Source of the DNA: Ectocarpus siliculosus
Lineage: Eukaryota > Sar > Phaeophyceae > Ectocarpales > Ectocarpaceae
Direction: 5' to 3'
DNA: 64,000 nt
Assembly: GCA_000310025.1 (NCBI GenBank)
Contig: FN647938.1
Coordinates: forward strand, 348,992 to 412,991
Positions 1 through 11,475 of the stretch are shown in pieces (the stretch's first letter is position 1; each line of letters opens with the position of its first letter). Below the pieces are notes generated by a model. That model was not told the DNA's origin. It was given only the letters and a program-made list of their open reading frames with translations, and did no database searches. Both the position numbers and the translations under genes were made by a program.

Positions 1-550
1 TTTCATCTCGATTGAGCCGGGTAGGAAGCTTGAGTGTCGAGTGTGAGAGGTTTGACCCGAGCCACGGTCGCATCGTCTCAAGTGCGCTTCCGGGCGATCG
101 GTTTAGCGGATGTGATGACCTTAAGTTTGTCCCCCGTCTTCTCCTTCTGCCCAATGTTTTGACACCCGTCCCTGTCTGTCGGATGTGGCGTCGTCTGTTG
201 CATGGTATTGCGCCGACAAGACTGGCTGCGATAGCGGCGGGGTGCTTGATGTGCTGCGGGAGACCGCTGCTCCCGCTGTGGTGCGTCGCCGTCTACGACG
301 TCTTCAGAAGGTGATTTGATGCCAACAAACACAACGTGCAACGTGCAGTGCAGAGTGATTACGCGCAATGCGGTGCATCATTTTTACCGGACACCTACCT
401 AGCAGCAAAGGTGTCTGCTTGCTACATACTGGTGTTGTCCTTCCACCCTCAACATCCGGATCGTGTCTTCGTGTCTTCGTGTCTTCGTGTCCAGGCCTCC
501 CTGACTGGTGGTTGATCGCCTATTGCCTCTTGCGATGCTGACGCTACCAA
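1..550. other. No gene recognised
   Basis: I see no supportable coding exon in this stretch. Short open frames exist on both strands but none resembles a known family and none has convincing splice borders. A short tandem run of an 8-base unit (cgtgtctt) lies at about 465-492. The region could be a 3' untranslated region or intron of a gene to the left of the window. Confidence 0.4.
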
Positions 551-1084
551 TCCTGTCACCTTAGCGCTCCCGCCCTCCTACAGCATCCTGCTGCTGCTTT
601 CGCCACCTGATACCTTTCCTTTTCAGCCGCCGCCGCCTCCGCCACCACCTTCTGATTTCCCGCTCCTGCTGCAGCCGCCGCCTGGTCCTGACTCTGCCTT
701 GTGAAATTTTGTTGCTTGTGCGGGCCCTTCTTGTTTGCCTTGTACGATGCTCGCCCTCCTCGGCGTCAGAACGTTGTCGCAGCTGGTTATGCTGTGCGTT
801 GCATGTTATCGGTGACGTGTAGAATAGCCAGAGCAACTGCGTTTCTACGCAGAGCCTGTCGAGTACAGTTTGAGGCAACAGGAAGGAACCCGCACAAGCA
901 AGAACATTTCTCGAAAGGCAGTGTCAGGACCAGGCGGCGGCTTTTACAGCAAGAGTGAGGGAAGTGGGAAGTCGGGTGGTGGTGGCGGAGGAGGCGGCAG
1001 CTGAAAAAGAAAGGGATAGGGTGGCGAAAGTAGCGCGGGCGGCAGCAGGGTAGGAGGGCGGGAGCGCAAAGGTGGCAGGATTGG
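551..1084. mobile_element. Fold-back (long inverted repeat) element
   Basis: Bases about 553-745 reappear as an imperfect reverse complement at about 865-1082. The outer ends read CCAATCCTGTCACC on the left and, reverse-complemented, CCAATCCTGCCACC on the right. The match continues inward through the CTCCCGCCCTCC, GCCACCACC and GGTCCTGACTCTGCC segments to a CTTGCTTGTGCGGG segment near each inner end. A loop of roughly 120 bases separates the arms. The open frames here on both strands are products of the repetitive GC-rich arms. The structure fits a fold-back or non-autonomous DNA transposon. No transposase is visible. Confidence 0.6.
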
Positions 1085-2293
1085 GTTGGTTTAGTATCAC
1101 AAGAGGCGACCAACCACCCATCAGGAGGGGAGGAGGGCCTGGATCCGTGGGGATGCTTTTCAATGCTGGCTTGCTGAGGGACCACCGATGCTCGTGTCAC
1201 CGGTAGTATTGTTTTTCGTAACTGGTGCTGGATGCTGCTGCGCTATTCATTCTTGTTGTTGTGATTTCTCCACCAAGAGCTTTTGCGGCCGATGTCATCG
1301 TCTACCTGATTGAAGTTTTAACTCTTGGACCATGTTTAATTCGCCCGATCACCTCTGGGACGAGCCGCCAATGCCGGTTAGTGCTTGATGCCGCCTCTGC
1401 TGCTCTTGCTGTAACCCTCTGCCTGTCGCCAGGGCGCTCGACCTGCACAAGGGGCGACAGATGCGGCGGCTGTCTTTGAGGGCCGGGGAAGCGGCGGTGC
1501 TTACCCATGCCCTCTCGCTGTGGGTGGTAGATGCCTGCCTCTACACTGTCCAAGAGGTGAAATGGGTTACAACATTGATGTAGGCATGCTTGGAAGATGA
1601 GGAATGTTAATGTTCACTAGCCTACGCGAGGTATTTGCGCTTGGTTTTGTAGGGGTTACAGTACGGGGTAGGGGGAGGGGAAGGGGGAGGGTAACGAGCC
1701 CCCCCTCTCAATTTCAGTATTGTCCTCACGAAGGCAGTCCGGAGTGTTACAAGGGGATTTCGAGGAGGAACCTTTTGTAGTAAAGAGACAAGGCAGAACT
1801 TGAAGTGGTGCACAAATTGGTGAAGAAGTGATAGGATAGATGTAAGGAGGGCGGCGTGCAGCCAGACGAGGGAGAGGTTAAAGCAATGAGTGTCCTCTGC
1901 TTTGTCAAGCTGGGTGGAGACTAACGGGGCCGACGTTGACCCTACCGTACCTGGTCTGCTATACCCTCTGATGATGTCGAGCGGCTCCAAGAATGGCAAG
2001 GAGGGCGAGACTCAAACCACAAACAATCGGATTCGTCGACACAAGGCAATGGTGCTTGAGGTTCTTGAGGAACGTGGTACAACAGATGCGGCAGATCCGA
2101 CAGAAATGTGGTAGCATCCTCGCCAACCTCACCAAGCCATGCCATACCATGATATTCAATGCCATTTTCCTTCCCGGCCTGCGCGTACGTCTGCCCCCCC
2201 TCCCGAAACAACACCAAGCAGTTGTGGGCCGTGGGATCAAGCGCAAGCACGTGGGAGAGGATGTTTCCGCGTGTTCCGTCTAGATCAGAGAGC
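1085..2293. other. Upstream region of dolichol kinase; no firm gene
   Basis: There are no recognisable exons. Between 1942 and 2295 both strands are open for about 95-118 codons. Neither translation matches a family I know, so I do not call either. Upstream exons or a 5' untranslated region of the dolichol kinase gene could lie here. Confidence 0.35.
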
Positions 2294-5200
2294 ATGGTAG
2301 TGGTTCAAACCGGGATTCTAGGGACCCTCGTCACCGGGCTTGCTTTGGCGTCGGCTCGCGCGCTGACACCTGCAGGTATGGAGTTGGCAACCGCAAGGAC
2401 GTGAGGGGATGGACACAACGTAGAGGGCTGACCAACACAAGGATCTACACAGGCAATTAGCACAACGTGGTTTCTGTTCATCCCGCAAGACTGATTGGTT
2501 TTTCGCTCTCTTGTTTCCTGGCGTTTTTTTTTTGTGTGTGTTTTCTTGCCCAATCTAAATGACCCCTCTTTGTTGTGCTGCTTGTTTTTCTCGTCTTTCC
2601 CTCTGATTGGTTTTTAATTTGTCAATCGTAACGGCGAGCAGGATGGCGGTCTTCCCGACCGCCATGGCAAAGCTGCGCCTTAACCTACACCGTCCTGGCG
2701 GGCGGCACCGCGGCATGGCTCACCTACTGGACTGCCCCCCTCCTGGGATACTCAAACCCGGTAGCTTGGGTTGCCCTACACTCCGTGGGCTACTCCGACC
2801 CGGCGGAAACCGCTACGCGCGCGGGTCTATGCATCCAATCATGGACAGACAAACACGTGACAGAGGGCTGGAGAGGGGGCGCGGTGGCGGCAGGCGTGTT
2901 TCGGTGGGCGTGGTCGGAGATGAGGGGCGAAGGCGGTATTGGGGAGGGGATGGGTGGGAACCGTCCCCTGCTGGTGGCGGGGTGGGTGCTGGCGCTAGCG
3001 GTTGTGGTTCCCTCGGTCCCGTGGCTGTCGAGACGGCTCCCCCTTTCCGGCAGGAAAACCACATCCAGGAAGCTGTTCCACTTTCTGGCGACTGCCATGT
3101 TCGTTCCGGCGATCGCTCTCGAACCCGACTTCTTGTCCCTGGCCTTGGGTACGGCCTTGGGGGTGCTGCTGGCTCTTGAGTTCTTGCGCTGCACCGGATG
3201 CCCCCCCCTGGCCTCCGCGATGGACGGTTACTACGGAGGCTTTTTGGACGCGAGGGATGGGGGATGCGTGGTGGTGACGCACCTGTTCTTGCTGGTGGGA
3301 TGCGCTGTTCCTGTCTGGCTATCCGGGTGAGGGGTTTAGCGTGAGAAGGCTGGGATTCGACAGTTGGTTGTGCTAGTACTGGTGTCACTGATGGTGATGT
3401 TGTGTTTGTTGTTTTTCGATGTTGTTGTTGTTGATGGTGATGGTGATGTTGTGTTTGGTATTCTTTTTGCTGTTGTTGATGGTGTTGGTGTTGATGAATC
3501 AGCTTGCTGGGGCATACGACTGTCGTGCTTGCTTTGTAGAGAAAGACCTTTGGGCTGCTGACCGACTACTGTTGTCTTCATGGCCGTTCTTGCACGTATT
3601 GCTGCAACGCTACAGCAACATGCGGCCGGACCGCACAATACTGACTGCTGTCGTTGTACTTGGCCACCACCACCACCACCACACCTGTCATAATAGCCTT
3701 GGGCCTGATCCGAAGGCCTTATGATATTTTGTTCTAGCTCATGTACTGAGTTGTGCGCTTGTTGGAGAGAAGAAGACGTCGCGTGTCGACCTTTTTGTCC
3801 TTGTCCGTCACGACAACACGCGAAGGAGGGATAATGACCCCCTCGACGGATTAGATGCGTGACCAATGTGTGCCGAAGAAAATGGCCGCGACCCGATCTT
3901 GGGCATGCCAATCGAACGGACTACCCTCGACGAGCTGTGAGTTGTTTTCGCCTCACCCGCAGCATCCAACTCAAGTGTGCTTTTTTCTAGGATCCTCACC
4001 CCCCCCCCCCCCCCCACANNNNNNNNNNNNNNNNNNNNNNNNNNNNNNNNNNNNNNNNNNNNNNNNNNNNNNNNNNNNNNNNNNNNNNNNNNNNNNNNNN
4101 NNNNNNNNNNNNNNNNNNNNNNNNNNNNNNNNNNNNNNNNNNNNNCCCCCCCCCCCCCCCCCCCCCCCCCCCCCATCGATATCCCCCCAGGCTCATGGGC
4201 AGCCACGATGGTGATGGTCAAGGCGGTATCCTCCAGCTATTTCCTTACGCAGGCGTTGTTGTGCTTGGCATCGGGGACGCGATGGTGAGAGGCAGCGAAC
4301 GCGATGACCGTTGTGTTTTCCTTCTTTCGTTGGTGCCGCGAATTTTCATTCCACCTTTTGTAAACGGCCTACAAACTTGCGAAAGATGAACAGGGAAAAC
4401 CTGACGGTCAACTCAGGGTTTAATTTTTTTTGGCATCGTTGTTGTGTTGAAACCTTCCACTGTTTTCATTCTTAGCGGTGAACCATGTAAACAATTGTGT
4501 GTGATTTGGCTTAGTCTTGATGGCGTGTTCTGGCCGCGATTTGCTAATGCTGCATGCCCGTTGTTTGTGCATCCTCCGGAATCCCCCCTATTTGCCATCG
4601 GTGTAGCCGTACCTCCGTCCTAGCTATTTCGTGTTTCGACGCACCGGCTCATGGATTGATTGGTTCATCATGACCGTCGTTTGGCTGTTGCCATGATCAG
4701 GGCGCCATGGTTGGGTCGAGCGTGGGACGGTTACACTGGCCGGGCTCACGCCGCACACTGGAAGGCTCGGCCTCCGTATTCTTGAGCACCCTAGGCAGCC
4801 TGCTGCTCTTGTGGTTTGTGCTGCTGGGGTTGAGAGGGGAGGAGGATAGCGGAGGGGAGGGGTGGAGGAAAGCGGCTCGGAGTTTAGCGTGGCCGGTGGC
4901 GGTGACGAGTCTAATGGAGGCCTTCACAACACAGGTATGCATGTACGCAGAATTTCGTGTTTTTCGTCGTTGTTGTCTTGACATTCGGACTTAGTTTTGG
5001 CCTTGTATACTCTGTCGTGCACCCATTCGTTCCGATCTTTTTGAGACAAAGACAATCCAGTTGTTACAAGCGAGCCGGAAGTACCCAGATATTTTCCCAC
5101 AACTGGCGTCAAGTATCACTCCGAAGCAACGCGAGATAAAGAAAAGAGAGAGCACGAGCAGAAAGGCCCAATGGTAGAGCCCATTCCTCGTAACTCGGAA

Positions 5201-6253
5201 CCCCAACCACTTCCGAAGTACTTCCAATATGATGTGTTTACAAGAGTGCATGATTGTTTTGGACCAAAGCTTCACCTTGTAAACGGGAAAGAACCAATGC
5301 GGGACAAAAAGAAATCGGGGCCGGGGTATCTCTCCAGCGGTGTTATTTTTTTCGAGCAGGACAAAAACGCACGTGTGTCCGTTGTCAGACTTTCTATCTC
5401 CCCGCCCTCACTCGCAGACAGTAGTGGCCATCCTACCGTATACGACACCAGATAACACACCCCCTAGGCCGATTTTCAAAGCTCCCTTACGCCATGACGA
5501 AGAGAATCCATAAACGAAACGAAACGTCTTCGGAAAGTTCTCGACGAGACGGCTTCGATGCCACCGTTTTCGGCGCTGTGACTCTTTCTGCTGATGAGAA
5601 ATCGAGCTTTGCAAATCGGTCCAGGGTGGGTGTTATCTTGTGTCGTATACGGTATTCCCGCCCCCAGCTATTATTCGTCTCCCCTCCCTGCACATCGACG
5701 CGTTTTCCATTGTCCTTCCATGACAGCCGACGCTCTCTCATGTCTCGCCTTGCTTCTTGCGACGGAAAAACACCGCGAATACGATGTGTGTTTGTATCCA
5801 CTCGAGTTTGCGAGTTTTGGGAAGTGTGTTTTGTTAGCCGTTGTGACCGTAACCGTCCCAACACGAATCAAGGTCACGCCTGAAGGGCCAAGTTAGAGGG
5901 CGGCTCGGACGAAACGAACACACACCTCTGTAATTGTGCTACTATGTTGATTGCTACATGTGCACCCCACGGAGCCCGCAGTTTCCCTCAAGGCATACTA
6001 CCGTCTACTGTCAACTAAGGTCTATACCCCCCTCCACCCTCTCGCTTTTCGTCGCTCCCTCTCTCCCTCTCCCTCGACGTCCATCCCCCCCCCCCCCCGG
6101 CGTGTTGGTGCTCGGACTGGATGCTGGATTTGTATCTGGGTCGGCGTTGGTATGTCTGCGCTCTTGGATTGATGGATCGATTGGCGTTTTCAGGTGGACA
6201 ACCTCGTCCTTCCGTGTGTCCTGTTGGCTTGTCTTGCCGTAGGGGAGGCATGA
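2294..6253 (+). CDS. DOLK: Dolichol kinase (five-exon model)
   Basis: Phosphorylates dolichol with CTP in the ER membrane, giving the lipid carrier for N-glycosylation. Exons: 2294-2375, 2642-3326, 4191-4284, 4701-4934, 6194-6253; all junction phases agree, giving about 384 residues. Family signatures seen are RKLFHFLATAMFVP and ALEPDFLSLAL, FLDARDGG followed by VVTHLFLLVGC, GVVVLGIGDAM, then WPGSRRTLEG. The last two form the CTP-binding segment, with RR where the published motif has KK and one residue fewer. The final exon reads VDNLVLPCVLLACLAVGEA, as at dolichol kinase C-termini. Several hydrophobic membrane segments are present. Human and yeast enzymes exceed 500 residues, so 5' exons may be missing; the first exon is the least certain part. 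An N gap lies in intron 2 and a MITE in the last intron. Confidence 0.82.
4019..4145. other. Assembly gap (127 N) inside poly-C
   Basis: 127 N bases are bordered by C runs on both sides (3998-4015 and 4146-4174). The right-hand run merges into the 3' splice site of dolichol kinase exon 3 at 4191. The true sequence is probably a long C homopolymer that could not be read through. Confidence 0.9.
5434..5654. mobile_element. MITE copy A, ~221 bp
   Basis: The ends are inverted repeats of about 50 bases. The outermost 15 bases, TACCGTATACGACAC, are identical at both ends. The inner part of the repeat reads CCGATTTTCAAAGCTC on the left and GAGCTTTGCAAATCGG on the right. It lies in the last intron of the dolichol kinase gene. 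Relatives occur at 19331-19516 and, inverted, at 45508-45766. It has no coding capacity, as expected of a miniature inverted-repeat element moved by an enzyme encoded elsewhere. Confidence 0.75.
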
Positions 6254-9200
6254 GAAAAGCGATGATAGCGATAGGGATCGTGAATGGATCATGGCAGCGG
6301 ATGAGCGAGTCAAACAGTGATGTCGGTGGTGACTGTTTAATAGAGAGTTTGGCAAAGTTGACGATATGTGATGCTGGTGAATGGTCTAAGTCTGCTGCAA
6401 GTCTCGGCTCTGTTTTCAGTGCTATCGTTGAAGAGAGGAAAGTGTGAAAGCTCAAGCATTGTCGGCGGGACAAAGACCGAATGGATCAAGGGGGTGGCAG
6501 AACTTGTGTGTGGCTAATGTAGAGTTGTAGGCAAGCGTGACTGCTGACCCCGACCAATAGCCTTATTGGGATAGATGTTTTTATTTCTTTTCGTTTCTTA
6601 AATAGCCCCCCTCCTTTTTTGCATGGTTGGGGTTTGGTGTCGTGCGTTGCGGGTCTATTCCACCAACACGTAAACTTCATGTTTACCAATTGATCACATA
6701 GATGATTCGATGTCTAGTAGTATGTTGCGTGAGAGGTCGCATTTTGCGCCGGAAGTGCCAGCTGTCCGCGTTCTGCAACACCCAAGCAGCGCTAGAATAC
6801 TGATGAAGGGTGAAGTGGTGTAGGTCGAATTGAAAAATCGTACATGTCGTAGATGTCGTAGACGTGATGACACGCTGTACTTCGTTGGCGTTGGTTTTGG
6901 TGTGTTGGTGTCGAGCGGCGCGTGGTTCATGGATCGCGCGTTCCGTGAGGGAACCTTTCCGCTGTTGAAGGTTGAAGAACAACAATGACGTCACTGTTGT
7001 CAGGTTGACAGATGTCGCGGCGATGACAGCGCCCGTGGCGGTAAGTTTGAAGTTGAGGTAGGTGCAAGTCGAGAAACAGGTGCGTGGTGACGCTGTCATT
7101 GTACTTGCCTTTTCTTTGTCTACACTCTGCAGGATGCTGGATAGTCTGCGTATTGTATTTGTCTTGGTGATCACATTTTCGACTGCCGTGGAAATCAGAA
7201 GGCGTTTTGTTCGTCCGTATCAGGAAGAAAGCAGAGTGTGAGACTGGCAGCCGAAACGGTCCAAGTAGTACCAGCGTGTGGACGCTCTGAGCGTTGCGGC
7301 ACGAGTTGATTCTATTTTCTTTCTCTGTGAATTTCTTGTCCACCTTTGTCGTATCTCTGGGAAGATTGCTATCTGATCTGCGGATTTTTGGTGCCGCTGG
7401 TTTGCATGATATCGTTGCGGGCGAGCGTTTTTGTTTTGAAAAGGCATTTCGGCCGATGGTTCGCTGGTTTTGTGGTGATTTATATGTGATGCTTCATGTT
7501 AATGTGGATGCTGTTGTTTTGGAAGGGCGCAGTCCCTATGCCCCCCCCCCCGGCTAATGTTTACAGTTGATGAGTGGTAGCGGGGTGAAGGCCTCATGTA
7601 TTTTTACCGGGAGGTTGGCGTTTTGCCTGCACACGTCCGTAGGTACGCCACCCCGAGGATGGTCATTCTGGCGATGAAACGATGTTCCTACATCCAGGCG
7701 GTGTTAAATACTCGGAGTAGGTGGTGAAGTCACAGATTGCGGTGCTAGGCGGTTGTGGTCTGCTTCCCCGACGTGTCATGTGCCACGCAAGACGGTAATG
7801 TCGTGCGTAGACGTGCGGGTGCTTGGAAGAATGCGACGGGTTTGCTGAGCAACTGACTCGCCTATACGGCGGTAGTCCGTGTGTGGGCCGTGTTTTGTGC
7901 TCTCTGTTTTTGGGGGAGTGTCATCTTGCCTGTTCTTTCTGTTTCGTCATGGAAATAGACATGTTCTTACTCATTTGGTGTGCCATTTCTCCTGTAGGCG
8001 CGTGACATGGGGATTTCTATTCCTCATGTACCCCCCCAATTTTGTGCCCGGCGTCCGTTGTCGAATTCGATGTGCGATGTGTAACATGTTCCGAACCCTG
8101 TTTCTTCTGTGATGAATTGTTGTTGTGGATATTCGTCGTCGTTGTCCATCTTGTTCACGTTATTAAACGCTCTGGGCCTCTATTCGGTAGATGGTTCTTC
8201 TTCGAACCGCTCTCGAAGGTGCGTCCCGATATTGTTCTTTGTTTCGCATCCCCCCCCCCGCCTTTTTTTCGTGCGGGAGGCGACTCCGTCCTTCTGTATT
8301 TTTGTTGTGTCAGCACGCTTGGGACCGTGACTGTCTTGTAGACGCCTCTCGCAAGGTAAACTGCTGTAGTCCAGTAGTGTTTCCGCGTGTTCCTCCTTCT
8401 TTTTCGGAGGTCACGTCGAAGCAAACTCCAGCTTTGTAACGGCCGAGAAAACCAACGCTCTTTCTGTGTCACGAAAAAGAAGGAGGCGTTCGGGGCTGTC
8501 GCTGCAGGCATGTATCCCTTGCAGACCTTGGCCCGGAGTGGCTTCCTTCCTTCTTTCTTCCTCGAACTCTCTTGATTTTTATTCGCTAAGGTTGCGTGCC
8601 GAGTGCTCTTTGCGTGCATTGTGCTTCATGACAAGTTGGCGTGGTCTCAAGCAAGCACGGCCGCGCCGCATCCTTGTGGTCTGGTTGCGTGTGCCGTCCA
8701 TCGTGCGTCGGTGTTGCAGCAGGTTGATTCGGCGGCGACAGCTTTTTGTTTGGTATTGCACGATTTTTGGTTCGTACCATGGTATTTACTTGCGCGATGA
8801 CTTGGTATTTATTTGTGTGGTGACCGCGTTTGTCTTACTGGAACACAAGTGCCCCAAGTGTTTTTTATGGTCAATCTGCGCGTCGTTGTCGTATTCTATG
8901 TTGTGTTGTTTTGTCGTCTTGAAGTGTGGAAAAAGGAAAAGCTGCATGTACCCCAGGAATGTACGTGTTGGTGGAGGTCCGTGAGCGTCAGGTTGACAGG
9001 TTGAGTCGCACGCCGGCTCGCTCAGCAGCTAAATGAACTTTTTTATCAAAGAAGAGGTTTCCCTGGCAAGCGAGCCACCCAAGTAACTTAACCGCCCAGA
9101 GCGGTGCAACGCGGTACAGACCACCTATTATAACAATGTGGTTGAGGGGGTAAACCTCCCCTCCGGACGAAGGCGCGGTTTCAACGGCTCATTTGACCCC

Positions 9201-9593
9201 GCCACCATGCTGTACTGCTGCTGTAGTGGCCAAACCAAGGTGGAAAGACTCGACTATTTCCGTTTTGGAAGGAACGTCGTAGGATAGGATAGGGCTCCAG
9301 GTTTGCATCCCAAGGGTGTTGCGAGGGTGGCTAAGCCAATCAATGAGCAAGAGGAGACCGAAAATGTCGCGTTATCGTTGCCGAAGATTGGTTGGTTCTC
9401 GTTCCATGTCTGCCGGCAGCAACGGAGCTCCGGGGCTTAGCTCAGTTGTGGAAGCCTCAGGAGGTACCTGGTGGAGAACCACCGGGGCATGTATGAAGTA
9501 CTACTTTGTATCTCGTTTGCCCATTCTCCGTGAATCGCTACCAACGTCGCTACGATAGACTGATGGTTACGAGAATAGCAACAAGAACAGTCC
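6254..9593. other. Convergent intergenic region, no gene seen
   Basis: This follows the dolichol kinase stop and precedes the tail of the SET/MYND gene on the other strand. Short pyrimidine-rich tracts and C runs (for example about 7541-7550 and 8251-8260) are present. No exon with family similarity or convincing splice sites was found on either strand. The first part is presumably the 3' untranslated region of the kinase. Confidence 0.4.
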
Positions 9594-10208
9594 ATGCTTG
9601 AGGCAGCTTGTCACAATCGTCGTTCATTCATATCCAGGGGCCCTAACAAGAAGCCTCTCGTACCTTTTTTCGGCAACCAAGCCTTGATCTGCTACAACCT
9701 CCGTGACACCGAAGAAAAACGCCAACATTTTACCACTGCGTTCTCGACTGGCTTGAGCCAATATGCGAAGCAGGCAGAAGGAAGGAGACCGGGCTCTTTC
9801 TTCCGCCGCACCGACTGCTGCTGCTGCCGACGTACAACTGGCACACAACAACCCCAAAGTGTACCGTTCGGAAATATTGGCGCGAGAGAAGCAAAGCAAT
9901 GGCCGTCGCCGACGCCGTTGTTCTGGCCGTTTCGGCCCGCACCGGCGCGAAGGAAGCACCTCATCTACGACGGAGTTACTCCTACCAATCAGCGCGCACG
10001 AAGCACCTCATCTACGATCGTGAAAATTCCGAGCAATCAGCGAGCACGAAGCACCCCATCTACGACGGTGAATAGTCCAACCAATCAGCGAACACGAAGA
10101 ACCTCATCTACGACGGAAAATTCGCCAACCAATCAGAGAAGTGCTACGCGCAACCCGACGACCCCACAGAACCATAACGCTATCGCCGAAGTCTGGCCAA
10201 CTCCATGA
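9594..10208 (+). other. Open frame with 16-residue tandem repeats, unknown
   Basis: A 204-codon open frame whose second half holds four copies of a 48-bp unit (about 9945-10137). Because 48 is divisible by three, the repeat stays in frame as a 16-residue Ser/Thr/Asn-rich unit such as RARSTPSTTVNSPTNQ. I recognise no domain. It lies alone between two convergent genes and has no clear splice signals. It may be a real low-complexity protein exon or a minisatellite that happens to be open. Confidence 0.25.
9945..10137. repeat. Minisatellite, four units of 48 bp
   Basis: Four head-to-tail copies share the cores CACGAAGCACCTCATCTACG and CAATCAGC. The units differ by a few substitutions but have identical length. 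Most differences fall in the middle of the unit. Confidence 0.8.
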
Positions 10209-10750
10209 GGCACCAAAAGGAAGGAACAAGCAACAAGTACATCATGCCGCACTTTCGTCATGCTGCACTTTTGTCAAGTCTCTCCCTCTGAGCGTTGTGC
10301 ATTACTCCCGTACCAGGTTGTATGTCAAGGTCGTGGTTGCTCTCCACCCAACAACTGTAGTCACCATCACGAGTGCGCGTCATACCGTCACCCGGTGACT
10401 CGATCCAACGCTCTAGCTGCTTCTCTCGTGGCTGGGTGGTCTTTTCCCAAACAGACCGATCTAATCGTCGCCGCTCTCTCCAGCGCCTGCTTTCGTTCGC
10501 TGCTTGAGCGAGAATCACCAGTAGTGGCCACGGGCAGGGTGTGGATGGCGGGAGTGTAAAGACATTAGGCACTGCTGCCGCACTCGGTGAGATCAACAAC
10601 ACGCCATCTAATATTTGCGCTCTCAAGACTCCAGCACCTGTGAGTGTGTGTGTAACTTGACTTAGCATGGACAGCGCTAACCGCCTGGCCATTGAACAGG
10701 CGTCAGACTTTTGTCCTGCGGTGGTGAATATGCGTGTGTGTGTGTGTGTG

Positions 10751-10903
10751 TTTTTTTTTTTTCTTAATATGACACAACGAAACCATCTCTATCATAGAAA
10801 AGAGTCTGAGACAGATTAGCAATGGATTCATAGCGTCAGAAAGTACCTGTATGTCTACGATTTCCCAGACAGCAAATAGGGACATCTCCCCTGCGGGTAA
10901 CAT
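10751..10903 (+). repeat. Dispersed repeat, copy 1
   Basis: About 153 bases, beginning with a T run and CTTAATATGACACAACGAA and ending CTCCCCTGCGGGTAACA. They are near-identical to 30143-30301, differing mainly by small insertions such as an extra TCTC and an extra TATAA. A (GT)n tract precedes it, and another follows at about 10947-10976. It has no coding capacity. Confidence 0.8.
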
Positions 10904-10942
10904 TATTAGCATCGACCGCGCTAACCGGCTGACAAATGAAAA

Positions 10943-10978
<36 letters not shown>

Positions 10979-11475
10979 TGTAAAACCAACCGAAAAAAAC
11001 GATTGGCGTTGACACGTGGTTGCTTACGAGGACCTATGGTGGGGAGAGCGGCCCTGAAAGGAAGGAATTAGTAGTCCTTGAAAGGGTGAGTAGCACGGCA
11101 AGAGCAATAACAGTCGTTCAGCAGGTTCGCGGCCAAAGCAGCGGGTAGGACACGGTTCCATGGTACGATAGGCAGGCACAAGGGCGTGCACAAAAAAGGC
11201 GTGCCTTGGTTCTTTAACCTCACGAGAATCGAGGAGGATGAACACACAGGGCACGCGGTTTCTCGGACAACAGCGCTACCCCTCTTCGAAATCACACAGG
11301 GAAATGTGAAATGTGTGTGTAAGTGGCTGTGTGCATGTCGGTGGGGGGTGGTCCCATCACCACACAAAATCCAACCTAGAGAATCACATCTACCTTACAA
11401 CACGCAACAACAACTTCTTGAGCAGCGGATTACTCTCATCCACCTGCGACAAGCAAGTGTGCAGAACGACTCCCC

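Noticed and set aside
1942..2295. 118-codon minus-strand frame and overlapping plus-strand frame 1993-2283
   Set aside because: Both look mildly protein-like, but neither matches a family or has splice partners, so I cannot choose one.
2607..3179. 190-codon plus-strand open frame over the dolichol kinase exon
   Set aside because: It is a shifted frame of exon 2642-3326. The kinase motifs are in the other frame. Minus-strand frames in the same GC-rich exon are likewise shadows.
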